From assembly GCF_000479335.1 (NCBI RefSeq), contig NC_022584.1, forward strand, positions 1,860,001 through 1,924,000: a stretch of 64,000 nucleotides of DNA, given 5' to 3'. Shown here in pieces: positions 9,276-18,381 of the stretch (position 1 is its first letter; each line of letters opens with the position of its first letter). The DNA comes from Streptococcus ilei. Lineage in GTDB: Bacteria > Bacillota > Bacilli > Lactobacillales > Streptococcaceae. A program made the position numbers and the translations under genes. The notes under the pieces are model-generated. The model was not told where the DNA came from, did no database searches, and saw only the letters and a program-made list of their open reading frames with translations.

Positions 9276-10526
9276 ATGATAACATCGAAAGATATCATAA
9301 AAGCCCACAAGGTCTTAAAGGGTGTGGTTGTTGAGACTCCCTTAGATTATGATCATTATTTATCCGAAAAGTATGGAGCGAAAATCTACTTAAAGAAGGA
9401 AAATGCTCAGCGTGTTCGTTCCTTTAAGATTCGTGGAGCCTACTACGCGATTTCTCAGTTGAATGAGAAAGAGAGAGAGCGAGGAGTAGTCTGTGCCTCG
9501 GCGGGTAACCATGCACAAGGGGTCGCCTACACATGTAGAGAGATGAAAATCCCAGCGACCATCTTTATGCCCATTACGACACCTCAGCAGAAGATTAGCC
9601 AGGTTCGTTTCTTCGGTGGAGAGTATGTGACCATTAAATTAGTAGGAGATACCTTTGATGCTTCTTCTAAGGCAGCGCAGGAATACACCGAGCTTAAAAA
9701 CTGTACCTTCATTGATCCATTTGATGATGTCAACGTCCAAGCGGGTCAAGGGACTGTAGCCTACGAAATCCTAGAGGAAGCTAAAAAAGAGTCGATTGAC
9801 TTTGATGCTGTGTTAGTACCAGTTGGTGGGGGAGGTCTCATCGCTGGAGTATCCACCTATATAAAGGAACAAGCACCAGAGATCGATGTTATTGGGATCG
9901 AAGCAGATGGAGCTCGGTCGATGAAGGCAGCATTTGAAGCTGGAGGCCCGGTCAAACTCAAACAAATTGATAAGTTTGCGGATGGAATCGCTGTTCAAAA
10001 GGTTGGCCAGCTGACTTATGAAGCAACGAAAAAAAATGTTGAGACCTTAATTGGAGTAAACGAGGGCTTGATCTCTGAGACCTTGATTGATCTTTATTCC
10101 AAGCAAGGCTTGGTTGCAGAACCGGCTGGAGCTGCCAGTGTTGCGGCTTTAGAAGTGTTGAGAGACTATATCAAAGGGAAGACCATTTGTTGTGTGATTT
10201 CTGGTGGGAACAATGATATTAACCGGATGCCAGAGATGGAAGAGCGAGCTTTAATCTATGATGGTATCAAACACTACTTCATCGTCAACTTCCCGCAACG
10301 TCCAGGAGCTTTGAGAGAGTTTGTAAATGATATCTTAGGGCCAAATGACGATATCACGCGGTTTGAGTACATCAAACGGGCAAGCAAGGGGACGGGCCCA
10401 GTCTTGATTGGGGTTGCTTTAGCGGATAAGCATGATTACGCAGGTCTGATCAATCGGATTGAACAATTTGACCCCGCTTTCATTAATTTAAATGGAAATG
10501 AAACTCTCTACAACATGTTGGTATGA
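9276..10526 (+). CDS. ilvA: Threonine ammonia-lyase (threonine dehydratase), biosynthetic
   Basis: 416 residues. Deaminates threonine to 2-oxobutyrate for isoleucine synthesis. The PLP-binding Lys51 sits in RSFKIRGAYYA, the substrate/phosphate loops are SAGNHAQGVA and the Gly-rich GGGGLIAGVS; a single ACT-like regulatory domain occupies about 330-416, as in the shorter Bacillus/Streptococcus type. It is separated from ilvBNC by a terminator and has its own promoter and CodY box, so it is a second transcription unit of the same pathway. Ribosome site AAGGAG precedes the start. Confidence 0.95.
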   Translation: MITSKDIIKAHKVLKGVVVETPLDYDHYLSEKYGAKIYLKKENAQRVRSFKIRGAYYAISQLNEKERERGVVCASAGNHAQGVAYTCREMKIPATIFMPITTPQQKISQVRFFGGEYVTIKLVGDTFDASSKAAQEYTELKNCTFIDPFDDVNVQAGQGTVAYEILEEAKKESIDFDAVLVPVGGGGLIAGVSTYIKEQAPEIDVIGIEADGARSMKAAFEAGGPVKLKQIDKFADGIAVQKVGQLTYEATKKNVETLIGVNEGLISETLIDLYSKQGLVAEPAGAASVAALEVLRDYIKGKTICCVISGGNNDINRMPEMEERALIYDGIKHYFIVNFPQRPGALREFVNDILGPNDDITRFEYIKRASKGTGPVLIGVALADKHDYAGLINRIEQFDPAFINLNGNETLYNMLV

Positions 10527-10528
10527 TG

Positions 10529-10553
10529 GATTCTTTACCAAAGAATCACTTTT
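10529..10553 (+). terminator. Weak terminator after ilvA
   Basis: GATTCTTT-ACC-AAAGAATC perfect 8-bp stem; the T tract after it is short (ACTTTT), so read-through into the next gene is possible. Confidence 0.5.
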
Positions 10554-10587
10554 AAAAAGTAAATAAAACATAAAGGAGAATCAGAAA

Positions 10588-11475
10588 ATGATTTGGATTT
10601 TTCTACTGGCTATTCTAGTCGTTGGAGCTAGTGTATTTATTAGCTCACTCTATGTGGTGAAACAACAATCTGTTGCGATTATTGAGCGTTTTGGACGCTA
10701 TCAAAAGATCAGCAACAGTGGGATTCATGTCCGTGCACCATTTGGAATCGATAAAATTGCGGCGCGTGTGCAATTGCGTCTCTTGCAAAGCGAGATTGTG
10801 GTCGAAACAAAGACACAAGATAACGTATTTGTTACCATGAATGTAGCGACACAATACCGCGTAAATGAAAACAATGTAACGGATGCTTACTACAAATTGA
10901 TGCGCCCAGAAGCTCAGATCAAATCTTACATCGAAGATGCCTTGCGCTCATCTGTTCCAAAGTTGACCTTGGATGAATTGTTCGAGAAAAAAGATGAAAT
11001 CGCCCTTGAGGTTCAAAAGCAAGTAGCTGAAGAAATGTCGACCTATGGTTACATTATCGTAAAAACCTTGATTACTAAAGTTGAACCAGATGCTGAAGTT
11101 AAGCAATCTATGAACGAGATTAATGCGGCTCAACGGAAACGTGTGGCAGCCCAAGAACTGGCAGAAGCTGATAAGATCAAGATTGTTACAGCAGCTGAGG
11201 CAGAAGCTGAAAAGGATCGTCTTCACGGGGTCGGGATTGCAGAACAACGGAAGGCTATCGTAGATGGTTTGGCTGATTCTATCAAGGAATTGAAAGATAC
11301 CAATGTGAATTTGACAGAAGAACAGATCATGTCCATTCTTTTGACCAACCAATATTTGGATACTTTGAATAACTTTGCAGAAAAGCAAGGAACCAATACC
11401 CTCTTCTTACCAGCAAATCCGGATGGCGTAGAGAATATTCGTACCCAAATCCTTTCAGCTTTAAAAGCAAAATAA
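10588..11475 (+). CDS. SPFH/band-7 (stomatin-like) membrane protein
   Basis: 295 residues. One N-terminal membrane segment (about 1-22), then the SPFH domain (VVKQQSVAIIERFGRYQKISNSGIHVRAPF onward to about 180), then an Ala/Glu/Lys-rich stretch (AAEAEAEKDRLHG) typical of band-7 oligomers. Such proteins form membrane-bound ring assemblies and organise membrane microdomains or proteases; the bacterial partner here is unknown. No protease (NfeD/HtpX) gene lies beside it. Good ribosome site AAAGGAG. No clear promoter is visible in the 61-base gap, so it may be read from ilvA. Confidence 0.88.
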   Translation: MIWIFLLAILVVGASVFISSLYVVKQQSVAIIERFGRYQKISNSGIHVRAPFGIDKIAARVQLRLLQSEIVVETKTQDNVFVTMNVATQYRVNENNVTDAYYKLMRPEAQIKSYIEDALRSSVPKLTLDELFEKKDEIALEVQKQVAEEMSTYGYIIVKTLITKVEPDAEVKQSMNEINAAQRKRVAAQELAEADKIKIVTAAEAEAEKDRLHGVGIAEQRKAIVDGLADSIKELKDTNVNLTEEQIMSILLTNQYLDTLNNFAEKQGTNTLFLPANPDGVENIRTQILSALKAK

Positions 11476-11523
11476 CAAAATATCTGACTTTTTTAAAATT
11501 GTTCGTACTTTCAGCTATTATGG

Positions 11524-11552
11524 TTGACAAAATATGCAAAAAATTTTATATT
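11524..11552 (+). promoter_or_regulatory. Promoter of the 71-residue HTH-like gene
   Basis: Consensus TTGACA, 17-bp spacer, TATATT: one of the strongest promoters in the window. Confidence 0.82.
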
Positions 11553-11584
11553 AGTATTGGAAATAATAATATAGGAGAATGATC

Positions 11585-11800
11585 ATGGCTAAATCGAACT
11601 TCGAAAAAGTGGAATCAGTTGTTGGTTGGGTACGTGATAAAAAGATCACTGGGTATCGTATCAGTAAAGAAACGAACGCCCGTGAAATGTCTATCATTGC
11701 ACTTGCGCAAGGTCGTGCAAAAGTGAAAAACATCTCGTTTGAAACTGCGCTTGGCTTAATCGATTTTTATGATAAGAATCATCAAAAATTTGAAAATTAA
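11585..11800 (+). CDS. Small helix-turn-helix-like protein of unknown function
   Basis: 71 residues from the ATG at 11585 (TAGGAG seven bases upstream; an in-frame ATG at 11579 is too close to the ribosome site). The segment GYRISKETNAREMSIIALAQGR resembles a Cro/C1-type helix-turn-helix without a long flanking domain, and the C-terminus ISFETALGLIDFYDK resembles the last helix of such small proteins. Monocistronic, with a near-consensus promoter and a strong terminator, so probably abundant. It could be a DNA-binding regulator or nucleoid-associated factor; no target is evident. Confidence 0.75.
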   Translation: MAKSNFEKVESVVGWVRDKKITGYRISKETNAREMSIIALAQGRAKVKNISFETALGLIDFYDKNHQKFEN

Positions 11801-11802
11801 AA

Positions 11803-11850
11803 TACTATATAAAAAAGAAGGGAACAAGCTTCCCTTCTTTTTATATAGTA
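11803..11850 (+). terminator. Long bidirectional-type terminator
   Basis: ATACTATATAAAAA...TTTTTATATAGTAT enclosing AGAAGGGA-ACAAGC-TTCCCTTCT, a nearly perfect stem of more than 20 bp. Confidence 0.88.
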
Positions 11851-11951
11851 TAAATCAGGATATCGTAGGAAAGTATCACTAACTCTCTCCCTAGCTATTA
11901 AAGGATTTCGACAAGCTTATGTGTGGAATTTCACTTTCATTTAATGGTATT

Positions 11952-11992
11952 CGAAAACTCCCTCATCGGAATCATTCCAGTGAGGGAGTTTG
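11952..11992 (-). terminator. Terminator of the amino-acid ABC transporter operon
   Basis: AACTCCCTCA (11956-11965) pairs perfectly with TGAGGGAGTT (11981-11990); on the minus strand it is followed by TTTTC. Confidence 0.75.
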
Positions 11993-11994
11993 TT

Positions 11995-12735
11995 TTAATT
12001 TAAGAAACGTTGAAGGAATTCCTTGGTTCGTTCTTCTTTTGGATTGGTAAAGATTTCTTTTGGATCACCTTGTTCAGCGATGACCCCCTTGTCCATAAAG
12101 ATAACGCGACTTGAAACATCTCGGGCAAATTCCATTTCGTGAGTCACCACGATCATGGTTAGGCCTTCTTTGGCTAACTCTTGCATAATTTTAAGAACTT
12201 CTCCGACCATTTCAGGGTCCAGAGCTGAGGTTGGTTCATCAAACAAAATGGCATCAGGATCCATAGAAAGGGCCCGAGCGATAGCCACCCGTTGCTTTTG
12301 GCCGCCTGAGAGTTGTTTTGGACGAGCAGCCCAATAAGGTTCTCCCATGCCAACTTTCTCTAAGTTCGCTTTAGCAATTTTCTCTGCTGTTTCACGATCA
12401 CGCTTGAGAACGGTTGTTTGTGCCACAATGGTATTTTCCAAGACATTTAAGTTTTCAAATAGATTGAAGCTTTGGAAAACCATGCCCAATTTTTCCCGAT
12501 AGTGGGTGAGATCGTAATCAGGATCAAGAACGTTCTGTCCCCGGTAGAGGATTTCTCCATCAGTCGGAGTTTCTAAGAGATTAATGGAGCGAAGGAAGGT
12601 AGATTTCCCGCTACCAGAGCTCCCAATGATGGAGATAACTTCGCCCTTCTCAACAGAAAGAGAGATGTCCTTCAAAACTTCGTTTTGACCGTAGGATTTT
12701 TTTAAGTGTTTGATTTCAAGTATTTTTTCTGCCAT
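11995..12735 (-). CDS. Polar amino-acid ABC transporter, ATP-binding subunit
   Basis: 246 residues of the GlnQ/ArtM type: Walker A GSSGSGKS (about 36-43), Q-loop [17 protein letters not shown], signature [15 protein letters not shown], Walker [16 protein letters not shown], switch His in [11 protein letters not shown]. Energises uptake of a polar amino acid. Its start shares one base with the stop of the fused binding-protein/permease gene upstream (TAATG), so the two are translationally coupled. The amino acid transported (Arg, His, Gln or cystine) cannot be told from sequence reading. Confidence 0.92.
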   Translation of the reverse strand: MAEKILEIKHLKKSYGQNEVLKDISLSVEKGEVISIIGSSGSGKSTFLRSINLLETPTDGEILYRGQNVLDPDYDLTHYREKLGMVFQSFNLFENLNVLENTIVAQTTVLKRDRETAEKIAKANLEKVGMGEPYWAARPKQLSGGQKQRVAIARALSMDPDAILFDEPTSALDPEMVGEVLKIMQELAKEGLTMIVVTHEMEFARDVSSRVIFMDKGVIAEQGDPKEIFTNPKEERTKEFLQRFLN

Positions 12736-14297
12736 TATTTCACCTCTTTGACTTGCATTTGATTGGCACCAGTTGTGTAGGTATCAGAGTCTAAGCGACG
12801 TTCGATGTATCGAAGGATACGGGTGATGGTGAAAGTCAGGATAAAGTAAATTACCGCAATAATGGTAAAGGTTGGGAAGTATTGGTAGTTTTGAGTTGCG
12901 ACCGTATTTCCTGTAAAGTAGAGTTCAACCACAGAGATAACATTCAAGACAGATGTATCCTTGATGTTGATGACAAATTCATTCCCTGTCGCTGGCAAGA
13001 TATTGCGCACGACCTGTGGGAGAACGACCTTGCGCATGGTTTGTCCATGGGTCATCCCCAGAGCGGTAGCCGCTTCAAACTGGCCAGTATCCACTGCTAA
13101 GATTCCTCCACGAACAATCTCACTCATATAAGCTCCTGTGTTGATCGAAACAATAAAGATAGCAGCCCAGGTACGATCCAAGGAAATGTTAAAGGCTTGG
13201 GCTGAACCGTAGAAAATAACCATGGATTGAACGATCATCGGAGTACCACGGAAGATTTCAATGTAGACATTGAGGAACCAGCCAAAGAATTTTTGCAAGG
13301 CAGCTAGAGCCTTGTTTTTAGACGTAGGAGCAGTTCGGAAAACACCGATTAACAAACCGATAATCAAACCAGCAATGGTCCCTGTCATAGAGATTAAGAG
13401 GGTCATTCCAGTTCCTCGTAAGAACTGTGGTCCATTATCTTTCAAAATTTTCATCATTTGGCTGAAGAAAGTCTGCTCATCATCACTAGCATCGTTGGAA
13501 GCGGGTTGCTTCTCAATCATATCATCCATGAGTTTGACTTGGTCTTCAGCCGAAATTTTAGCTAGTGTAGCATTGACTTGGTCGATTCGACTGTCGCCTT
13601 TTTTCATCCCGATAGCAATGGTCGCATCTTCCTCCCCGACTTCAAAACCTTTTTTGAATTGGATCATCTTAAATTTTGAATTAGCAGATTCAGCTGTCAA
13701 GGCTTCAGGCCGCTCAGAAACATAGGCATCGATAACGCCAGATTCTAAAGCTTGACGCATCTGGGCGAAATCCCCCATAGCGGTTTCTTGTTTGGCGCCC
13801 TTGAGTTGGGAGATGAGAGAATAGAGGTAGACCCCTTGTTGAGAGGTGACCTTTGCATCCTTGAAGTCATCTAGACTAGTCGCATTTGCATAGTTCCCGT
13901 CTTTGCGCACCAGCATGACCGGCTCACTGGTATAGTAGCTATTAGAGAAAGCAACCTCTTTCTTGCGTTCAGCAGTAGGACTCATTCCAGCGATGATCAT
14001 ATCGATTTTACCAGAGGTGAGGGCGGGAATTAGTCCGTTCCAAGATGTTTTTACGATCAGCGGTTTTTTACCTAGTCCCTCAGCAACCTTTTTTGCGATT
14101 TGGACATCGTATCCGTTGGCATATTGGTTAGTGCCATCAATCTTCACGGCTCCATTTGCATCATCCTCTTGGGTCCAGTTGAAAGGAGCGTAAGCGGCTT
14201 CCATCCCGATCCGGAGATATTCGTCTGCTTTTACAATATGGCTCATTCCCAGGCATAAAAGTAGTCCTGTAAAGAGAGCATAAATTGTTTTTTTCAT
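12735..14297 (-). CDS. Fused amino-acid binding protein / permease of an ABC transporter
   Basis: 520 residues. Signal peptide about 1-24, then a family 3 solute-binding domain (about 25-265; [47 protein letters not shown]) and, after a short linker, a permease domain (about 285-510) with the ATPase-contact EAA-type loop [20 protein letters not shown]. Fusions of this kind are usual in streptococci and tether the receptor to the membrane. Acts with the ATPase encoded next. GAGGAG precedes the ATG; the promoter is at 14333-14361. Confidence 0.92.
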   Translation of the reverse strand: MKKTIYALFTGLLLCLGMSHIVKADEYLRIGMEAAYAPFNWTQEDDANGAVKIDGTNQYANGYDVQIAKKVAEGLGKKPLIVKTSWNGLIPALTSGKIDMIIAGMSPTAERKKEVAFSNSYYTSEPVMLVRKDGNYANATSLDDFKDAKVTSQQGVYLYSLISQLKGAKQETAMGDFAQMRQALESGVIDAYVSERPEALTAESANSKFKMIQFKKGFEVGEEDATIAIGMKKGDSRIDQVNATLAKISAEDQVKLMDDMIEKQPASNDASDDEQTFFSQMMKILKDNGPQFLRGTGMTLLISMTGTIAGLIIGLLIGVFRTAPTSKNKALAALQKFFGWFLNVYIEIFRGTPMIVQSMVIFYGSAQAFNISLDRTWAAIFIVSINTGAYMSEIVRGGILAVDTGQFEAATALGMTHGQTMRKVVLPQVVRNILPATGNEFVINIKDTSVLNVISVVELYFTGNTVATQNYQYFPTFTIIAVIYFILTFTITRILRYIERRLDSDTYTTGANQMQVKEVK

Positions 14298-14332
14298 GTA
14301 GTCTCCTCTTCCTATATAAATAGTATCATCTT

Positions 14333-14361
14333 ATTGTACAGGAAATTGGCCTACTTTTCAA
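14333..14361 (-). promoter_or_regulatory. Promoter of the amino-acid ABC operon
   Basis: On the minus strand TTGAAA, 17-bp spacer, TACAAT. Confidence 0.7.
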
Positions 14362-14386
14362 ACCTGATAGCCTTTTCATAAAAAAA

Positions 14387-14395
14387 TGCTATAAT
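14387..14395 (+). promoter_or_regulatory. Extended -10 promoter of the DUF2207 gene
   Basis: TGCTATAAT; no clear -35. It lies 25 bp from the -35 of the divergent operon, so the two polymerases would compete. Confidence 0.65.
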
Positions 14396-14416
14396 ATACC
14401 AAAGGAGTATAGGAAA

Positions 14417-16324
14417 ATGAAAAAAATTCTGTATGTTCTATTTGCAGTGATGACCTGTCTATTTGTAACGGGTCTTGTCAAGGCGGATGGTCCTTCCTAT
14501 GAGATTCATTCTTATCGGGGGACTTTAATCTTGGAAACTTGGGACGATGCTACTTATGAGGAAGAATTGGTCTATCATTTTACAACTTCCTATAATGGCC
14601 AATATGTCACCTTGGGATCGGCGGGTAAAATGCCTCAAGGTTTTGAAATAGTAACTCCTCCCCTGGTGGAAGTAGAAGGCAGAACCTTGTCACAAGAACC
14701 AGAAGTTCAAAATTTAGGTGATGGTTATCAGGTTAAGATTTACAATGGCGGAAGCGCAGGGGATACTGTTAAGGTGAAGGTTACCTGGCAGTTAAAAAAC
14801 CTGCTCTATGTTCATCGGGATATCTTGTTATTGAACTGGAAGCCCATCAGTGATGGGGATCAGGGGGTCAAAAAAGTAGAGTTGCAGGTCATTCCGAAAT
14901 TTGCCACGGCTACCTCGAAAGCGGAACTAAATATCCATACGGCTTATATGGGAGCTGAGGTAACTGTCCAGAAAGAAGGAGCAAACTATAGGGCTATTCT
15001 ACATCATCTGAAACGAAAAGAAGGTGTTGAAATTTATGCTTACTGGTTGAAATCGGATGTAGCTTCCTTTGGGGAATCAGATAGAGATACAGGCTTAATG
15101 GAGGAGGCCAACTATCATCGGACGCAAGCTGGAATTGTTCAAAAACGGACCTGGATTCGCCTATTTATAAAGGTCCTACTTCCAATCCTTGTTCTGCTCT
15201 TCCTTCTTCTTGCTATTTATTATCGTCATCGTTTCATGAAATCTGTTACTTCTACCAAGGTTTTTCCGAAAAATAGTCGCTTGTATGAGATTCCAAATAA
15301 CGTTGCGCCTCTACTAATGGCTTCAATTGTTTATTCTACAGAGCTAGATGAAATCTCTCCAACCAAAAAACACGCTCGGGGAGCCTTTAAATTTGATCAG
15401 TTGGTGCAAGCTACCTTACTTGATTTGATTGATCGAAAAAATATCATCTGTGAGCAATACGACACTCATACAGTTTTAACGATTCAAAATGAAGATACAT
15501 TGGATGAATTTGAGAGAGAGTTTCTTAGACTTGCATTCGGTTCTCAAAAATATTGTAGAACAGATGACTTGTTTTCAGATTATGAAATTTCAGATTCTCT
15601 CTATAAATATGCTTCTAAGAAAGATCAAGATGAGATTCGTGAGCGAGGAAAACAAGCACAAAATCGTATTGATGCAGCGATTTCTCGTGTCTCTCAAGCT
15701 GTTCAGCAGAAGATCCAAACATTTACCCTTCCTTCTTATTATCGTCCCTTAGAGGCTGGGGAGGAAAGTGCAGGACGTAAAAGTCTCTTCTTTGGATGGG
15801 TTGCATGGAGCATTGCCTTGGTAGCTGGTTTAGTAGCTTATTTTGTCTTAAACTGGCTCTCTATCTTTTGCGTGATGTATGTGTTGGTGATGTGGATCCT
15901 TCCGGCATCCTTCCAAGGGAAGTTCAGCCTCTATCAACGGGATGGGGTCCCAACAGAGCTCGGAGCTGAGCAACGCTATTATTGGGATAGCTTCCGTAAT
16001 ATGTTGCGGGATATCGCTCATTTGGAAGAAGCAGAAATTCAATCGCTGGTTTTATGGAATCGTTTATTAGTCTATGCTACTTTGTTTGGTTTTGCAGATC
16101 AAGTAAGTAAAGTGATGAAGCTTCGTCAAATCCACTTAGAGAACCCAGGTATGGATGCCTATGTCTACACTCCGTTTCGTAGTAATCTAATCCATTCCAG
16201 CCGTCTCTTGTCTAATTATGGAACGACTGCTACAACCGCTAGTCATTTCACAGTATCGTCAGGCGGAAGTTCAGGGGGTGGTTTCTCTGGCGGTGGCGGA
16301 GGCGGTGGCTTCGGTGCTTTTTAG
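14417..16324 (+). CDS. DUF2207 domain-containing membrane protein with glycine-rich tail
   Basis: 635 residues. Signal peptide about 1-24, an extracellular beta-rich DUF2207 domain (about 25-240), a membrane helix (about 248-270), a cytoplasmic region with basic and coiled segments, two more helices (about 455-498), a cytoplasmic domain and a C-terminal tail built almost only of Gly, Ser and Phe (GGSSGGGFSGGGGGGGFGAF). The tail is the usual ending of this family. Function unknown; a surface sensor or envelope assembly role is only a guess. GGAGTATAGGAAA precedes the start. Monocistronic. Confidence 0.88.
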   Translation: MKKILYVLFAVMTCLFVTGLVKADGPSYEIHSYRGTLILETWDDATYEEELVYHFTTSYNGQYVTLGSAGKMPQGFEIVTPPLVEVEGRTLSQEPEVQNLGDGYQVKIYNGGSAGDTVKVKVTWQLKNLLYVHRDILLLNWKPISDGDQGVKKVELQVIPKFATATSKAELNIHTAYMGAEVTVQKEGANYRAILHHLKRKEGVEIYAYWLKSDVASFGESDRDTGLMEEANYHRTQAGIVQKRTWIRLFIKVLLPILVLLFLLLAIYYRHRFMKSVTSTKVFPKNSRLYEIPNNVAPLLMASIVYSTELDEISPTKKHARGAFKFDQLVQATLLDLIDRKNIICEQYDTHTVLTIQNEDTLDEFEREFLRLAFGSQKYCRTDDLFSDYEISDSLYKYASKKDQDEIRERGKQAQNRIDAAISRVSQAVQQKIQTFTLPSYYRPLEAGEESAGRKSLFFGWVAWSIALVAGLVAYFVLNWLSIFCVMYVLVMWILPASFQGKFSLYQRDGVPTELGAEQRYYWDSFRNMLRDIAHLEEAEIQSLVLWNRLLVYATLFGFADQVSKVMKLRQIHLENPGMDAYVYTPFRSNLIHSSRLLSNYGTTATTASHFTVSSGGSSGGGFSGGGGGGGFGAF

Positions 16325-16371
16325 AGTTACAAATGTGTCGACTAGCCAATCTTGTGTTTACAATTTTATAG

Positions 16372-16546
16372 GAGGCTGGGACAAAAGTCCTAGCCTCTCA
16401 ATTGTCTTTGGATTGTCGAGCAAGACGCAGTGGTTGAGTGGGCTCTACTAGGCTGATTTCATCAGCTTTTACAGCCCTACTCAACTGTGCGGAGGTGGGA
16501 CGACGAAATCGAATTCTAACGAATGACCGATTTCTATCCCACTCTC
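16372..16546 (-). repeat. 175-bp structured intergenic repeat, copy A
   Basis: Reverse orientation relative to copies at 25526-25700 and 60523-60697; two base differences from the copy at 60523 by my alignment. It contains a terminal GAGGCTGGGAC/GTCCTAGCCTC hairpin, a central GGTTGAGTGGG/CCCTACTCAAC stem enclosing GCTGAT/ATCAGC, and a GTGGGAC/GTCCCAC stem at the other end (one mismatch in this copy). It fills most of the gap between the DUF2207 gene and uppP. Confidence 0.92.
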
Positions 16547-16596
16547 TTTTAGTCTATGCATCCTTGCAAGCGCATCTGGTTCTATGGCTAGAAATG

Positions 16597-16605
16597 TGTT
16601 ATAAT
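16597..16605 (+). promoter_or_regulatory. Extended -10 promoter of uppP
   Basis: TGTTATAAT (16597-16605) with a poor -35 (TGGTTC) 17 bp upstream. Confidence 0.6.
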
Positions 16606-16633
16606 ATAGCAAATGTAAGTTTAGGAGAAAAAG

Positions 16634-17470
16634 ATGTTTATCATTGAACTGATAAAAGCGATTCTTTTTGGAATTGTTGAAGGAGTCACAGAGTGGCTTC
16701 CAATCTCAAGTACAGGTCATTTGATTTTGATTCAAGACTTTATCCAGTTTAAGGATCAAAATCCTGCCTTTATGGAGATGTTTAATGTCGTTATTCAGCT
16801 TGGTGCCATTATGGCTGTCGTCGTGATTTATTTCGACAAGCTTTATCCATTTAAGCCGGGGAAATCGAAAAAAGAGGTGAGACGGACTTGGCAATTGTGG
16901 GCCAAGGTTGCTGTGGCGACTCTACCCTTGCTCTTTGTCTTTAAATTGGATGATTGGTTTGAAGCTCATTTTCATAACTCTTTTTCTGTAGCCATCATGC
17001 TGATCACCTATGGTTGGGCCTTTATTTACCTTGAAAAACGGGAGCAAGTAGAGCCGGAAGTGACGGAATTACACAAGTTGCCTTATAAGACAGCTCTCTA
17101 TATTGGATTGTTCCAAGTCTTGTCGCTTTTCCCAGGAACCAGTCGGTCAGGTGCAACAATTGTAGGTGGTTTGGTCAATGGAGTTAGTCGCTCAGTGGTG
17201 ACAGAATTCACCTTTTATCTGGGGATTCCTGCCATGTTTGGGGCTAGCCTATTAAAGGTCGCTAAGTTTGTCTTGGGAGGAAATGCTTTAAGCTTCAGCC
17301 AGGGAACAATCCTTTTAGTTGCTATGGCGGTAGCCTTCGGTGTTAGTATGGTAGCGATTCGCTTCTTGACAGACTATGTCAAAACTCATGACTTCACAGT
17401 CTTTGGGAAATATCGGATTGTTCTGGGGGCGATTTTGCTCGTCTACGCAGTGATTAAAATCTTTATCTAA
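16634..17470 (+). CDS. uppP: Undecaprenyl-diphosphatase (bacitracin resistance protein)
   Basis: 278 residues, about eight membrane segments. Removes one phosphate from undecaprenyl diphosphate, recycling the lipid carrier for wall synthesis. Both active-site motifs are intact: [17 protein letters not shown] (about 13-29; catalytic Glu16 and Glu20, Ser26) and [11 protein letters not shown] (about 165-175; Arg of the phosphate site). TTAGGAG precedes the ATG. It is the usual Gram-positive length. Followed by a terminator. Confidence 0.95.
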   Translation: MFIIELIKAILFGIVEGVTEWLPISSTGHLILIQDFIQFKDQNPAFMEMFNVVIQLGAIMAVVVIYFDKLYPFKPGKSKKEVRRTWQLWAKVAVATLPLLFVFKLDDWFEAHFHNSFSVAIMLITYGWAFIYLEKREQVEPEVTELHKLPYKTALYIGLFQVLSLFPGTSRSGATIVGGLVNGVSRSVVTEFTFYLGIPAMFGASLLKVAKFVLGGNALSFSQGTILLVAMAVAFGVSMVAIRFLTDYVKTHDFTVFGKYRIVLGAILLVYAVIKIFI

Positions 17471-17481
17471 TAATGAAATTG

Positions 17482-17541
17482 GAGTGCTTCTTCCTTTTCT
17501 TCAAACTGCTATGTTTGCGGGGGAGGAAGTGCTCTTTTGTT
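17482..17541 (+). terminator. Terminator after uppP
   Basis: GAGTGCTTCTTCC and GGAGGAAGTGCTC pair with G-U wobbles around a long loop, then CTTTTGTTT. Confidence 0.65.
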
Positions 17542-17577
17542 TAAGTCTTGTTTCCTATCTAAGGAGGGGGTCATGTT

Positions 17578-17606
17578 TTGAAAAATATGTCCCTTTTTAG
17601 TATAAT
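17578..17606 (+). promoter_or_regulatory. Promoter of mecA-rgpG
   Basis: TTGAAA, 17-bp spacer, TATAAT. Confidence 0.8.
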
Positions 17607-17634
17607 AGAAAGACTAATAGTATGAGGTGCAGTC

Positions 17635-18381
17635 ATGAAGATGAAGCAAATCAGTGATTCAACCATTAAAATCACGATTCAATTAGAGGACTTAGAAGAA
17701 CGGGGCATGGAAATGGCCGATTTTTTGGTGCCTCAAGAAAAAACAGAAGAATTTTTCTATACCATCTTAGATGAATTAGAAATGCCAGAAAGTTTCTTAG
17801 ACAGTGGTATGTTAAGTTTCCGAGTGACCCCTAAGCCAGATAAACTCGATGTTTTTGTGACCAAATCAAAAATTGATCAGCATTTAAATTTTGAAGATTT
17901 TTCCGACTTGCCTGATATGGAAGAATTGTCGCAAATGTCTCCAGACGAATTTATCAAAACCTTGGAAAAAACCATCTCTGAAAAGAGTAAGGGAGACGGC
18001 GATGCGATCCGTCATTTAGAAGCTGAGGAATTGGCTGACGAAAATCAGATTTCAGAAGAAGATACATCGAATCATCCAGTAGATACACGGTATATTTATT
18101 ATATCCTCCAGTTTTCTCAGTTAGAAGAAGTGATTCGGTTTACAAAAACAGTTCATTATGCTGTTGAGACTTCTGAACTTTATAAAATGGACGGGATGTA
18201 CTATTTAACCATCCTGATCGATTTGGAAGGGTGTCCGCAGGATTATCCAGGTTGGCTTTTGGCAACTATGCGTGAATATGCGGAAGATACAGATACTACT
18301 AGAGCTGTCCTTCAGGAACATGGCCATCTCTTGCTTGTCTCAGATGCTATTCACGAACTTCAAAAGGTTAATTTGGTATGA
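17635..18381 (+). CDS. mecA: Adapter protein MecA
   Basis: 248 residues. Brings substrates such as competence regulators to the ClpC/ClpP protease. N-terminal substrate-binding domain (about 1-80; MKMKQISD, MADFLVPQEKTEEFFYTILDELEMP), acidic linker (about 110-150), C-terminal ClpC-binding domain (about 155-248; ELYKMDGMYYLTILIDLEG). GAGGTG five bases before 17635 favours this start over the ATG two codons later. Its end overlaps the next gene by 4 bases, an arrangement conserved in streptococci. Confidence 0.95.
   Translation: MKMKQISDSTIKITIQLEDLEERGMEMADFLVPQEKTEEFFYTILDELEMPESFLDSGMLSFRVTPKPDKLDVFVTKSKIDQHLNFEDFSDLPDMEELSQMSPDEFIKTLEKTISEKSKGDGDAIRHLEAEELADENQISEEDTSNHPVDTRYIYYILQFSQLEEVIRFTKTVHYAVETSELYKMDGMYYLTILIDLEGCPQDYPGWLLATMREYAEDTDTTRAVLQEHGHLLLVSDAIHELQKVNLV

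Noticed and set aside
16438..16647. Short open frames inside the 175-bp repeat copies
   Set aside because: The same peptide endings recur only because the DNA repeats; there is no ribosome site and the frames extend into unrelated sequence.
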